DNA from: Clostridiales bacterium
GTDB taxonomy: Bacteria > Bacillota > Clostridia > Lachnospirales > WQUN01
Assembly: GCA_031287685.1 (NCBI GenBank)
Contig: JAITSQ010000019.1
Coordinates: 16,949-80,948, forward strand
Reading direction: 5' to 3'
Length of the DNA stretch: 64,000 nucleotides
Each line of letters opens with the position of its first letter. Positions within the stretch are counted from its first letter, which is position 1. A model generated the notes under the pieces. The model was not told the origin of the DNA. It ran no database searches and saw nothing but the letters and a program-made list of their open reading frames with translations. Positions 8,419 through 16,654 of the stretch are shown one piece after another. The position numbers and the translations under genes were made by a program.

Positions 8419-9200
8419 GGATATTTGATTCGGGCGTGGGGGGGCTGACCGTCGCGGGGGAGTTTCTGAAGCTCCTGCCGGACGAGGAAATAGTATATTT
8501 TGGGGACACGGCCCGCGTGCCCTATGGCTCGAAGTCCAAGGAAATAGTGACAAAATTCAGCGCGCAGATTGTCAGTTTTTTAATTGAAAAAAACGTGAAG
8601 GCGGTCGTCGCCGCCTGCAATACCGTAAGCTCAAACTGTTACGAGGCGCTGACGGCGCGGTTTGACCTGCCGATTATAGAGGTGGTGTCGGCGGGGGCGG
8701 GGGAGGCGGCGCGCATCACGCGGAATAACACCGTCGGCGTAATCGGCACGGAGCGTACCATAGCCAGCGGGGCTTACGAGCGAATGATAAAGGCGGAAAA
8801 CCCGGAAATTATCGTTTATTCAAAGGCCTGCCCTCTTTTTGTTCCGCTGGCGGAGGAGGGCTGGATAAACAACAGCGTGGCCGCCGCCGCCGCCGAAATT
8901 TACCTGCAGGAGCTGATTGACAGGGACATAGACTCGCTTATTCTGGGGTGCACGCACTACCCGCTGCTGACGGACATAATAACGCGGGCGGCGGGCGGCG
9001 TTTCCGTAATCAACCCCGCCGTGCAGGTGGCGCGGAAAATGCGCGCGCTGCTTGAAAAACGCGGTATGAAGCGGGGAAAGTCGGACAAGCCGGAACATAA
9101 GTTTTTTGTCAGCGATAATTCAGGAAAGTTTGACAAAATAAGCAGGATTGTGCTTGGGAAGGCGTATAAGGCGGAGATTGCCGAAGTGGAGGGATACTGA
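8400..9200 (+). CDS. murI: Glutamate racemase
   Basis: Cofactor-independent racemase giving D-glutamate for peptidoglycan. The 266-aa protein starts MDDRPIGIFDSGVGGLTV. It carries the two catalytic cysteines in AACNTVSS and LGCTHYPLL, plus YFGDTARVPYGSKS. The ATG at 8400 is chosen over a TTG 18 bp upstream because it follows a G-rich SD (GCGGGGG) and gives the family N-terminus. It overlaps the end of ddl by 19 bp, implying translational coupling, and ends before a strong terminator. Confidence 0.95.
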   Translation: MDDRPIGIFDSGVGGLTVAGEFLKLLPDEEIVYFGDTARVPYGSKSKEIVTKFSAQIVSFLIEKNVKAVVAACNTVSSNCYEALTARFDLPIIEVVSAGAGEAARITRNNTVGVIGTERTIASGAYERMIKAENPEIIVYSKACPLFVPLAEEGWINNSVAAAAAEIYLQELIDRDIDSLILGCTHYPLLTDIITRAAGGVSVINPAVQVARKMRALLEKRGMKRGKSDKPEHKFFVSDNSGKFDKISRIVLGKAYKAEIAEVEGY

Positions 9201-9232
9201 GAAATTTTATTGGTTTTTGCTTGAAGCCAGCC

Positions 9233-9260
9233 GACCCCGGTTTTTCCGGGGTCTTTTTTG
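9233..9260 (+). terminator. Rho-independent terminator after murI
   Basis: GACCCCGG / CCGGGGTC stem of 8 bp with a five-T loop, followed by TTTTTTG. It ends the TPR/ddl-murI transcription unit. Confidence 0.9.
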
Positions 9261-9285
9261 TCGGGATTTGGCGGCGATTTTAGGC

Positions 9286-9314
9286 TTGCAATTAGTCGGC
9301 GCTTATGATATACT
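9286..9314 (+). promoter_or_regulatory. Promoter of the tmk-darA-yaaR-holB-yaaT operon
   Basis: TTGCAA (9286-9291), 17-bp spacer, TATACT (9309-9314), 40 bp before the tmk start. It follows directly on the murI terminator, which supports a new transcription unit. Confidence 0.7.
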
Positions 9315-9355
9315 GTTAAAAATGTTCGTAAATATACCAATAGCGGTGGTGCCCG

Positions 9356-9940
9356 ATGTTTATAACTTTCGAGGGCTGCGACGGCAGCGGGAAAACAGTC
9401 CAGGCGGGCCTCTTGCGCGACCGCTTGGGGGAGCGGGCGGTTTTGCTGCGCGAACCCGGCGGCACGGAAGTAGGGGAGCAGATTCGCCGAATTTTAATCT
9501 CGAAAGAAAACGGCGCTATGCGCGCCCAAGCCGAGGCCTTGCTTTACGCCGCCGCCCGCGCGCAGCTCACGGAGGAAAAGATTAAACCCGCGCTGAAACA
9601 GGGGCTTACGATAATCTGCGACCGCTTCATTGATTCAAGCGTCGCCTACCAGTGCTTCGGGCGGGGCCTCCCTCGGGATTTTATCGAGCGGATTAACTCT
9701 TTTTCCGCGCCCGAGCCGGACGTGACATTTTTTCTTGACCTGCCTCCGGAAAAATCGATGCTTCGTATGAAAGAGAGCGGGTTAGACCGGATTGAGCTGG
9801 CGGACGCGGAGTTTCACAGGCGGGTGTACGCAGGGTACAAAGCTCTGGCGGCGGCGGGCGGGCGCTTCGTGGTGGTGGACGCTTCGCGTGAGCGGGACGA
9901 AATCCACGAGGAAATAATGAAAACTTTGGTATATATATAA
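9356..9940 (+). CDS. tmk: Thymidylate kinase
   Basis: Phosphorylates dTMP to dTDP. The protein has 194 aa with the P-loop FEGCDGSGKTVQ at residue 5, the LREPGGTEVGEQIR motif, a DRFIDSSVAYQ segment and FFLDLPPEKS. The C-terminal LID region is short. GGTGGT precedes the ATG. It opens the operon tmk-darA-yaaR-holB-yaaT, which is ordered as in Bacillus and Clostridia. Confidence 0.95.
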   Translation: MFITFEGCDGSGKTVQAGLLRDRLGERAVLLREPGGTEVGEQIRRILISKENGAMRAQAEALLYAAARAQLTEEKIKPALKQGLTIICDRFIDSSVAYQCFGRGLPRDFIERINSFSAPEPDVTFFLDLPPEKSMLRMKESGLDRIELADAEFHRRVYAGYKALAAAGGRFVVVDASRERDEIHEEIMKTLVYI

Positions 9941-9986
9941 TTTATACAATATACGAGACTGCGAGATACGAAAGGGGTTTTTACAA

Positions 9987-10313
9987 TTGAAGCTTGTAAT
10001 GGCGATTATCCACGACGAGGACGCTTTCCAGGTTATGGATAACCTTAACGAAAAAGGCTTTTCGGTGACTAAACTGGCCAGCACGGGCGGTTTTCTGCGC
10101 TCCGGCAACACCACGCTCATATCGGGCGTGCCGAAAGAGCGCGTGCCGGAGCTTATAGAAATAATCGAAAAACGCTGTAAATCTCGCAAACAGGTGGCCT
10201 CCGTCAGCACGGGCCACGGCAACGGGGAGGCGTATGTCCCTTACCCTATGGAAGTGACCGTGGGCGGCGCGAGCATTTTCGTGATGAACGTAGACGAATT
10301 CAAAAAGGTCTGA
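9987..10313 (+). CDS. darA: Cyclic-di-AMP receptor DarA (PII-like, YaaQ)
   Basis: 108-aa PII-like trimeric protein that binds c-di-AMP. The family signature is clear: KLVMAIIHDEDAFQVMDNL at the N-terminus, LASTGGFLRSGNTTLISG in the middle and GGASIFVMNVDEF at the C-terminus. The start is TTG at 9987 after AAAGGGG. The gene lies between tmk and yaaR exactly as in B. subtilis. The downstream target is not known from sequence. Confidence 0.93.
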   Translation: MKLVMAIIHDEDAFQVMDNLNEKGFSVTKLASTGGFLRSGNTTLISGVPKERVPELIEIIEKRCKSRKQVASVSTGHGNGEAYVPYPMEVTVGGASIFVMNVDEFKKV

Positions 10314-10320
10314 TGCTGTT

Positions 10321-10758
10321 ATGGATTTGACGATTTCCGAAATATCGAACGTGCGGGAGACGGAAGCGGTAACTCAAAAGCGAGAGGCTTCGGGCGATTT
10401 TGAGTTCACGCTTGCCAAAACCTCCGACGAGCGGCTTATGGAGCGGCTTCACGGGCTTATCGACCAGATAACCGACTCCGGCAAGCGTTTGGCCGAACAT
10501 ATGGACGTGTCCGATATGAAGCGCTACCGCGGCCTTGTCAAGGATTTCATCGGCGAAGTGACGAGCCACAGCCACGAATTCTCTCGGGAGAACTTTCTGG
10601 ACAGGCGCGGGCGGCACAGGGTCTATGGAATCGTGCGTTTAGTGGATAAAAACCTGGACGAGCTGGCTCAAGAGATTTTGAAGCAGGAAAAGGACCATAT
10701 AAAAATTCTGGATAAAACCGACGAAATCCGGGGCCTGCTTCTGGATATACTGATATAA
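10321..10758 (+). CDS. yaaR: YaaR family protein (DUF327)
   Basis: 145-aa mostly helical protein of the YaaR/DUF327 family. Recognisable segments are KRYRGLVKDFIGEV around residue 65 and the FLDRRGRHRVYGIVRLVDKNLDEL motif that defines the family. Function is not established; its fixed position between darA and holB suggests a link to this operon's replication and signalling role. The gap to darA is 7 bp and to holB 1 bp. Confidence 0.88.
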   Translation: MDLTISEISNVRETEAVTQKREASGDFEFTLAKTSDERLMERLHGLIDQITDSGKRLAEHMDVSDMKRYRGLVKDFIGEVTSHSHEFSRENFLDRRGRHRVYGIVRLVDKNLDELAQEILKQEKDHIKILDKTDEIRGLLLDILI

Positions 10759-10759
10759 A

Positions 10760-11692
10760 ATGCTGGGATTTAATAAAATTTACGGGCACGAAGCGATAAA
10801 AAACCTGTTCATAAAGTCGATTGAGTTGGAGCGGCTGGCTCAAGCGTATTTGCTGACGGGGGGCGCGGGCTGCGGCAAGAGTCTGCTGGCGGAGGTTTTC
10901 GCGGCGGCGGCTCTTTGCGAAGGGCGCGGCGGGGGCGTTAAGCCCTGCGGCTCCTGCGCGGCCTGCCGCGCTATGGAAAGCGGCTCCTGCGCCGACCTCT
11001 TTTTTGTAACGCCGGCGGACGGGCGCAAGACAATCGGCGTTGGGGACATTCGCGAGCAAGTCGGAGACAGGCTGTACGAGCCACCTTACCGGTTCGCGCG
11101 CAAAATTTTCATATTCCCCGACGGGGACGCCCTGACTCCGCAGGCCCAGAACGCCCTGCTTAAAATGCTTGAGGAGCCGCCGGATTACGCCGTATTTATC
11201 ATAACGGCGCGGAGCGCGGAGCGCTTCCTTCCGACGGTGCGCTCCCGCGCGGCGCTCTGCCGCCTTTTGCCGCTTCACGAGGATTTGGTGCGGGAATATC
11301 TCAAAAAAGCGGGCCTTTCGCCGGATTTGGCGGCTTTCGCGGGCGGGAGCATAGGCGCCGCGCTGAGCCTCAGGGATAACCCCGAGTTTGAGAAAACCCT
11401 TGAGTTCTGCCGGAAAATAAAGGCTTCGCAAAACTCGGCAAGCGCCTTGGACGCGCTGTCCCTCGCCAAGGAAGCGGAAAATTTTAAAGCGGCGCCGTCC
11501 GAGCTTCTGGACGCGCTGTATAATATGTACGGCGCGGATTTACGGGCTTTCGCGGCGAAAAACGAAAAGCGCCCCGCGCGGGAGGCCGGGCGGCGGCTTG
11601 AGGAGATTCTCCGCGCCAAGGCGGCGCTTTCGCGCAACGCGGGCTTCGCTATGACTATGGACGCGCTTATGCTCGGCTTGGCGGGTTTATAA
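10760..11692 (+). CDS. holB: DNA polymerase III delta' subunit
   Basis: AAA+ clamp-loader subunit, 310 aa. It shows a Walker A-like GGAGCGKS at about residue 36, a zinc-module cysteine group (CGSCAACRAMESGSC), KIFIFPDGDALTPQAQNALLKMLEEPP (Walker B/sensor region) and SRAALCRLLPL. The C-terminal collar domain is less conserved. It is one base from yaaR and 17 bp before yaaT. Confidence 0.92.
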   Translation: MLGFNKIYGHEAIKNLFIKSIELERLAQAYLLTGGAGCGKSLLAEVFAAAALCEGRGGGVKPCGSCAACRAMESGSCADLFFVTPADGRKTIGVGDIREQVGDRLYEPPYRFARKIFIFPDGDALTPQAQNALLKMLEEPPDYAVFIITARSAERFLPTVRSRAALCRLLPLHEDLVREYLKKAGLSPDLAAFAGGSIGAALSLRDNPEFEKTLEFCRKIKASQNSASALDALSLAKEAENFKAAPSELLDALYNMYGADLRAFAAKNEKRPAREAGRRLEEILRAKAALSRNAGFAMTMDALMLGLAGL

Positions 11693-11709
11693 AAGAAAGG
11701 CGGCGACGA

Positions 11710-12585
11710 ATGGCTTCGGTAGTGGGCGTTAAATTCAAAAAATCATCAAAAGTGCATAATTTCGACCCGTGCGGCCTGCGGCTTGAGCCGGGGACGAGCG
11801 TAATAGCCGAAACGGCGCGCGGCCTTGAAATGGGCGTCGTTGAAACAAGCAGCAGGGAACTGCCGAACGCCTCCCTTAATTCCCTGCGGAAAATTACGCG
11901 GACGGCCACGGAGGCTGATTTGCGGCAGGACGCGCGCAACCGCAAGCGGGAGGAGGAGGCTTGGGAGACTTTCGTGAAAAAGGCCGCCGAGCACCGGTTG
12001 GAGATGAACCTCGTAAACGTGGAGATGACCTTCGACGCGTCTAAGATAATATTTTATTTCACGGCGAACGGGCGCGTGGATTTTCGTGAGCTTGTGAAGG
12101 CTTTGGCCACTTTTTTCAAGATGCGCATAGAGCTGCGCCAGATAGGCGTGCGCGACGAGGCCCAGATTCTCAACAGCATAGCCGTCTGCGGGCGCGCCCT
12201 GTGTTGCAGCAGTTTCCTGAGTGATTTTCAGCCTGTCTCCATTAAAATGGCGAAAGACCAGAATATTTCTCTCAACCCGGCCAAGATTTCCGGGGTTTGC
12301 GGGCGGCTGATGTGCTGCCTGAAATACGAACAGGACACGTATGAACAGCTCGGAAAGGGTCTGCCTTCCACGGGGGATACTGTGAGCACGCCGGACGGCT
12401 CCGGAGAGGTTCTTTCCGTGACCCCTCTGCGCCGGCTCGTCAAAGTCGCCGTTAAGAAAAACGCCGGGGAAGAGGTGGAGGTGGCCGCGTACAGCGCCGA
12501 TGAAATTAAGATTCTGAAGCGCGGCAAGCCGGAGGAGACAGTGACTACCCATAAAAAAGGCGCGTCGTATGACAAAAGGCCGTGA
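11710..12585 (+). CDS. yaaT: YaaT/RicT family PSP1 protein
   Basis: 291-aa PSP1-domain protein. In Bacillus, YaaT (RicT) works with RicA and RicF in a complex carrying Fe-S clusters that affects RNase Y, sporulation and competence. The paired cysteine motifs CGRALCCSSFL and CGRLMCCLKYEQ around residues 155-205 are visible, as is the N-terminal VVGVKFKKSSKVHNFDP. It overlaps the next gene by 17 bp. Confidence 0.92.
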   Translation: MASVVGVKFKKSSKVHNFDPCGLRLEPGTSVIAETARGLEMGVVETSSRELPNASLNSLRKITRTATEADLRQDARNRKREEEAWETFVKKAAEHRLEMNLVNVEMTFDASKIIFYFTANGRVDFRELVKALATFFKMRIELRQIGVRDEAQILNSIAVCGRALCCSSFLSDFQPVSIKMAKDQNISLNPAKISGVCGRLMCCLKYEQDTYEQLGKGLPSTGDTVSTPDGSGEVLSVTPLRRLVKVAVKKNAGEEVEVAAYSADEIKILKRGKPEETVTTHKKGASYDKRP

Positions 12586-13339
12586 CGACGAAATCTTGCG
12601 CCTTTTCGGCGAAACGCCGGAAACCGCCCGCCTTGACGACCTCCACAGGGGCGGTCTGCGCCTTTTGCAGGATCCGTCCTGTTTCTGTTTCGGGTGCGAC
12701 GCGGTGCTCCTGTCGGCGTTCGCGCGGGCGCGCGCCGGAGAATCCGCGCTTGATTTGTGTTCCGGCTCAGGCGTGGTGCCGGTGCTTATGACGGCGAAGA
12801 CGGAGGCCGGGCGTTTCGCGGCTGTAGAAATCCTTCCGAGGCAGGCTGAGCTTCTGCGGAAAAACATCGCGCTGAACGGCCTTTCGGAGAAGATGACCGC
12901 GACTGAGGGCGACGTCAAGTATCTCTCCGAATATGTCGAGAAGTCGTCCTTTGACGTTGTGACGGCCAACCCGCCGTATATCCGGGCCGGGAGCGGCGTT
13001 AAAAACCCGGACGAAAACCGCGCCGCCGCGCGCCACGAAACGCGCCTGACCCTGCCGGAGCTTCTGGCGGGCGCCGCTTACGCGCTCCGGGAGCGCGGGC
13101 GGCTTTATATGATTCACCGGCCGGGGCGCCTGCCCGAAGTAATGGCGGAGCTTGCCGCTCGCGGCTTGTCGCCAAGGAAACTGCGTATGGTTCAGCCCAA
13201 ATTACATAAAAAGCCGGCGATGTTTCTGATAGAGGCGGTAAAGGGCGGCGGGGACGGCCTGACCGTCCTGCCGGCGCTGATTATCCATAACGGCGACGGT
13301 TCGTACACTGACGAAGTTTACGATATATATTATAATTAA
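12569..13339 (+). CDS. tRNA1(Val) A37 N6-methyltransferase family protein
   Basis: 256-aa class I SAM methyltransferase of the YabB/TrmN6 group. It has the SAM motif ALDLCSGSGVVPVL near residue 55, the N6-adenine active-site motif NPPY within VVTANPPYIRAGSG, and the family N-terminus DDLHRGGLRLLQDPSCFCFGCDAVLLSAF. The overlap with yaaT is the order seen in Bacillus (yaaT, yabA, yabB), though no yabA lies between them here. The tRNA substrate is inferred from family membership. Confidence 0.88.
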   Translation: MTKGRDDEILRLFGETPETARLDDLHRGGLRLLQDPSCFCFGCDAVLLSAFARARAGESALDLCSGSGVVPVLMTAKTEAGRFAAVEILPRQAELLRKNIALNGLSEKMTATEGDVKYLSEYVEKSSFDVVTANPPYIRAGSGVKNPDENRAAARHETRLTLPELLAGAAYALRERGRLYMIHRPGRLPEVMAELAARGLSPRKLRMVQPKLHKKPAMFLIEAVKGGGDGLTVLPALIIHNGDGSYTDEVYDIYYN

Positions 13340-13369
13340 GAACCTATTTTAAGGAAGGGACGGAATAAA

Positions 13370-14551
13370 ATGCCAAACCGCTTTTCGGAGTTCGGCGGGC
13401 AATACGTGCCGGAGACGCTGATGAACGCGCTTATAGAGCTTGAGGAGGCGTATGACCGCCTCAAGGGCGACGCGGGTTTTCAGGCGGAGCTGGCGCGGCT
13501 TTACGCGGAATACGCGGGCCGGCCTTCCCTGCTTTATTTCGCCGAAAAAATGACGAAAGACCTTGGCGGGGCGCGGGTTTACCTAAAGCGTGAGGACTTG
13601 AACCACACCGGTTCGCACAAAATAAACAACGTGCTTGGGCAAGCCCTGCTCGCCAAAAAAATGGGCAAGACGCGCCTCATAGCCGAGACCGGAGCGGGGC
13701 AGCACGGCGTGGCGGCGGCGACGGCGGCGGCTCTTTTCGGTATGGAGTGCGAGGTTTTTATGGGCGCGGAGGACGCGCGGCGGCAGGCGCTGAACGTCTA
13801 CCGTATGGAGCTTCTGGGCACGAAGGTCACCGCCGTGCGCAGCGGCACGGCCACCCTCAAGGACGCGGTCAGCGAGGCCCTGCGCCGATGGACGGCGGAA
13901 TCGGGCACGACGCATTACTTAATCGGCTCGGTTATGGGTCCGCACCCTTTCCCGACGATTGTGCGGGATTTTCAGAAAATCATCGGCGAGGAAGCCAAAC
14001 GGCAGATTCTCGCCGCGGAGGGGAAGCTGCCCGCGGCGGTCATAGCCTGCGTGGGCGGCGGCAGCAACGCTATCGGAGCGTTTTACGATTTTATCGGAGA
14101 CGAGGGCGTGCGGCTTATCGGCGCGGAGGCGGCGGGCCGGGGCGTGGACACGCCTCACCACGCGGCGACGCTTACCAAGGGCCGGCTCGGCATTTTTCAC
14201 GGTATGAAGTCATATTTTCTGCAGGACGCGGACGGGCAAATCGCCCCGGTTTACTCTATTTCGGCGGGGCTTGACTACCCCGGCATAGGGCCGGAGCACG
14301 CGCACCTGCACAAGACCGGCCGTGCCGAGTATTACCCCGTGACGGACGGGGAGGCGGTTGCGGCATTTGAATACCTGGCGCGGACGGAAGGGATTATCTG
14401 CGCGATAGAAAGCGCCCACGCCGTGGCGCAGGCGCTGAAGATAACGCCGGAGACGAGCCGGGAGGACTCGGTTATAATCTGCCTGTCGGGCCGGGGGGAT
14501 AAGGACGTGGCGGAAATAGCGGCGATTAAGGAAAGGGGCGCGTCGAAATGA
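13370..14551 (+). CDS. trpB: Tryptophan synthase beta subunit
   Basis: PLP enzyme joining indole and serine. 393 aa of the TrpB1 type, with the PLP lysine in [39 protein letters not shown], the phosphate-binding [15 protein letters not shown], and [14 protein letters not shown]. The SD AAGGAAGG lies 11 bp upstream. Only 30 bp separate it from the methyltransferase gene and no T-box or TRAP leader is visible there. The other trp genes are not in the window. Confidence 0.96.
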   Translation: MPNRFSEFGGQYVPETLMNALIELEEAYDRLKGDAGFQAELARLYAEYAGRPSLLYFAEKMTKDLGGARVYLKREDLNHTGSHKINNVLGQALLAKKMGKTRLIAETGAGQHGVAAATAAALFGMECEVFMGAEDARRQALNVYRMELLGTKVTAVRSGTATLKDAVSEALRRWTAESGTTHYLIGSVMGPHPFPTIVRDFQKIIGEEAKRQILAAEGKLPAAVIACVGGGSNAIGAFYDFIGDEGVRLIGAEAAGRGVDTPHHAATLTKGRLGIFHGMKSYFLQDADGQIAPVYSISAGLDYPGIGPEHAHLHKTGRAEYYPVTDGEAVAAFEYLARTEGIICAIESAHAVAQALKITPETSREDSVIICLSGRGDKDVAEIAAIKERGASK

Positions 14552-15339
14552 ACAGGATAGACGAAAAATTCAAGGCTCTCGCCGAAGCGGGGAAAAAGGC
14601 GTTCATAGCCTTTATCACCTCCGGAGACCCGTCTCTTGAGGACACGGCGCGGTTCGCGCGGGTTCTGGAGGAGAACGGCGTCGATATTCTGGAGCTGGGC
14701 GTGCCGTTTTCAGACCCGGTGGCCGAGGGGCCGACAATCGCCGCCGCGAGTGAGCGGGCGCTGCGCGGAGGCGTTAAAACCGACGATATTTTCAAAATGG
14801 CGGAGGCCCTGCGTCAAACGACGGATATGCCGATTCTTTTTATGCTTTACATAAACTCAATTTACGCCTACGGCAAGGAGAAATTTTTTGAAAACTGCGC
14901 GGCGGCGGGCGTGGACGGCGTGATAGTGCCTGATTTGCCGTTTGAGGAAAAAGACGAAATTGAGGGAGACGCTGAAAAGCACGGGCTTTACTCCATACGC
15001 CTCATCGCGCCGACCTCCAGGGAGCGGGCCGGGAAAATCGCCGAGGGGGCGCGAGGCTTTATCTATGCGGTTTCCGTCGCGGGGGTGACGGGCGTGCGGC
15101 GGGAATTTAACACGGATTTCGCCGGTTTTTCGGCCGGCATAAAGGAAAAAGCGGCGGTTCCCGCCGCGGTCGGCTTCGGCATAAAGGACGCGGCGACGGC
15201 GAAAGAGCTTGCCGCCTATTTTGACGGCGTTATAATAGGCAGCGCGTTCGTTGACTTAATCGGCAGGCACGGCGCGGACGCGGGCGGGGGTATAGCGGAG
15301 CTGGCGCGGAGCGTGCGCCGCGCGCTCGACAGGCAATAA
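14548..15339 (+). CDS. trpA: Tryptophan synthase alpha subunit
   Basis: TIM-barrel subunit that cleaves indole-3-glycerol phosphate. 263 aa with the catalytic Glu in [33 protein letters not shown] and VGFGIKD (phosphate site). At the position of E. coli Asp60 it has Glu (VAEGP in place of LADGP), which keeps the carboxylate. It overlaps trpB by ATGA. Its stop codon touches the terminator of the opposing 6S RNA gene. Confidence 0.95.
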   Translation: MNRIDEKFKALAEAGKKAFIAFITSGDPSLEDTARFARVLEENGVDILELGVPFSDPVAEGPTIAAASERALRGGVKTDDIFKMAEALRQTTDMPILFMLYINSIYAYGKEKFFENCAAAGVDGVIVPDLPFEEKDEIEGDAEKHGLYSIRLIAPTSRERAGKIAEGARGFIYAVSVAGVTGVRREFNTDFAGFSAGIKEKAAVPAAVGFGIKDAATAKELAAYFDGVIIGSAFVDLIGRHGADAGGGIAELARSVRRALDRQ

Positions 15340-15362
15340 AAAAGACCGATTAAAAATCGGTC
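15338..15362 (-). terminator. Terminator of the 6S RNA gene
   Basis: On the minus strand GACCGATT-ttt-AATCGGTC is followed by TTTTTTATT. On the plus strand the hairpin lacks a T-run, so it would not obviously stop trpBA transcription. Confidence 0.85.
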
Positions 15363-15365
15363 CAT

Positions 15366-15565
15366 AAAACCCCAAAATGCCGGCCTATATTTTGACACCT
15401 ATCAAAATGATAGGTGGGTGCCCGCAGCTGCCTTTCCGCATTCCTCCGACCCGGTGGGATAACCCCCGGGATACTTTCAAGGCCCGGCGTACACGCGGCG
15501 ATTAGGACTCCCTTTTACTCGATGTAGGTTCAAAATAATAGGTTGTCGAGCATCTCAGGAAATTT
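15366..15565 (-). ncRNA. ssrS: 6S RNA
   Basis: About 200 nt of non-coding sequence with Firmicutes 6S RNA features. The 5' end CCTGAGATGC (15560-15551) can pair over ten positions, with G-U pairs, with GCATTTTGGG (15380-15371) to form the closing stem. Other recognisable blocks are TTTGAACCTACATCGA, AAGGGAGTCC and GGGCACCCACCTATC followed by a small hairpin. It has its own consensus promoter and intrinsic terminator. 6S RNA binds the housekeeping RNA polymerase holoenzyme and down-regulates promoters in stationary phase. Identification is from remembered family blocks and folding by eye. Confidence 0.85.
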
Positions 15566-15570
15566 TATTT

Positions 15571-15599
15571 ATTATATAATAGGATGCGGCGAAACGCAA
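15571..15599 (-). promoter_or_regulatory. Promoter of 6S RNA
   Basis: On the minus strand TTGCGT (15599-15594), 17-bp spacer and perfect TATAAT (15576-15571). Predicted transcription starts close to the 5' strand of the 6S closing stem. Confidence 0.8.
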
Positions 15600-15691
15600 G
15601 GGCTATTCGCAAATTTTATAAAAAATTAATAAAGTCGGAAAAAAAGCAAACTTATAACTTTACGCTTACCGGGATTTTTTGAAAAATATAG

Positions 15692-15720
15692 TTGCAACAG
15701 GTAAAAAAACGTGCTATAAT
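15692..15720 (+). promoter_or_regulatory. Promoter of the DUF2225 gene
   Basis: TTGCAA (15692-15697), 17-bp spacer, TATAAT (15715-15720), about 30 bp before the coding start. It is divergent from the 6S promoter. Confidence 0.75.
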
Positions 15721-15751
15721 ATCGTTAAGTATGTCAGTATAGGAAGAAGTG

Positions 15752-16570
15752 TTGACTGTGGCGGAGCAAGCCTTTGAAATGGCGTTCAAATCGGCTGAGG
15801 AAATCGTGGGCGCCTGCACGGTTGAAAAAAGCTATGACTGCGGAGTTTGCGAGACCAGCTTTAAGGCGCGCGTGTCACGGTCCACTAAGCTGCGTTTTTC
15901 GTCAACCGACGCGGATTTACACCCGAACTTTAACCCGATGGACCCAATGCTTTACGACGTCATAATATGCCCGCATTGCGGGTACGCCTCTATGACGATG
16001 TATTGGAACAAACTTACGGAACTTCAGATTAAAAGCCTTAACGAAATTTTTGAAATTTCCAAAAATCCCCCTATGTTCGGCAAAGTCGTGGGCTTCCGTG
16101 AGGCTATGGAAAAATATAAGCGCGCGCTTCTTTCGTCCGTAGTTAAGGGCGCGAAGCACAGCGAGCAAGGCTATGTCTGCCTCAAGCTGGCGTGGCTCAA
16201 CCGCCTTGTGAATAACAATCGGGGTTATATTCTATTTATAAGCAAGGCCCTGCGCCATCTTGAAAAGGCCTACACTCAGGAAAATTTCCCGATATGCACT
16301 ATGGACGAGCCGACGTTGGGTTATTTGCTGGCGTATTGCAATTACTACTTATATCATTATGACGAAGCCTTGCGCTGGCTTGGGAAAATCCTGCCGACCG
16401 CGGAACTGCCTCAGCGCCTGCGCGATAAAGCGCTTGACCTGAAAGAATCCATTAAGGCTCACCAGGCGGAGGAAAGCGCGGGCAAGGGAGACATAGATAA
16501 GCAGCTGATGGACGAGTTTGAGAAGGTCAAGGGTTCGGAGAGGGATATGATTGACGAAATAATACTTTAG
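15752..16570 (+). CDS. DUF2225 family zinc-ribbon/TPR-like protein
   Basis: About 272 aa of the DUF2225 family found in Firmicutes. It has a paired-cysteine metal site: CGVC near residue 30 and CPHCGYASM near residue 75. The rest is helical and TPR-like (KALRHLEKAYTQ, LGYLLAYCNYYLYHYDEALRWLGKIL). Function is unknown. Start choice is uncertain: TTG 15752 has the best spacing (5 nt) from AGGAAG, while GTG 15749 and GTG 15758 are possible. It has its own promoter and terminator. Confidence 0.85.
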   Translation: MTVAEQAFEMAFKSAEEIVGACTVEKSYDCGVCETSFKARVSRSTKLRFSSTDADLHPNFNPMDPMLYDVIICPHCGYASMTMYWNKLTELQIKSLNEIFEISKNPPMFGKVVGFREAMEKYKRALLSSVVKGAKHSEQGYVCLKLAWLNRLVNNNRGYILFISKALRHLEKAYTQENFPICTMDEPTLGYLLAYCNYYLYHYDEALRWLGKILPTAELPQRLRDKALDLKESIKAHQAEESAGKGDIDKQLMDEFEKVKGSERDMIDEIIL

Positions 16571-16591
16571 CCCGAGAAATGAGATTTACGG

Positions 16592-16618
16592 CAAAGGCGT
16601 ATACTGCGCCTTTGTTTT
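16592..16618 (+). terminator. Terminator after the DUF2225 gene
   Basis: CAAAGGCG / CGCCTTTG stem (8 bp) followed by TTTTAA; separates this gene from htpG. Confidence 0.75.
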
Positions 16619-16654
16619 AACGCGCGGAACAAATTTTAACCAGGAGGAAACGTA

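Noticed and set aside
11746..12969. A 407-codon minus-strand frame
   Set aside because: Antisense to yaaT and the methyltransferase gene; composition is not protein-like and no promoter or SD is seen.
13340..13369. Possible tryptophan-responsive leader before trpB
   Set aside because: Only 30 bp separate the genes; no room for a T-box or attenuator and only an SD is visible.
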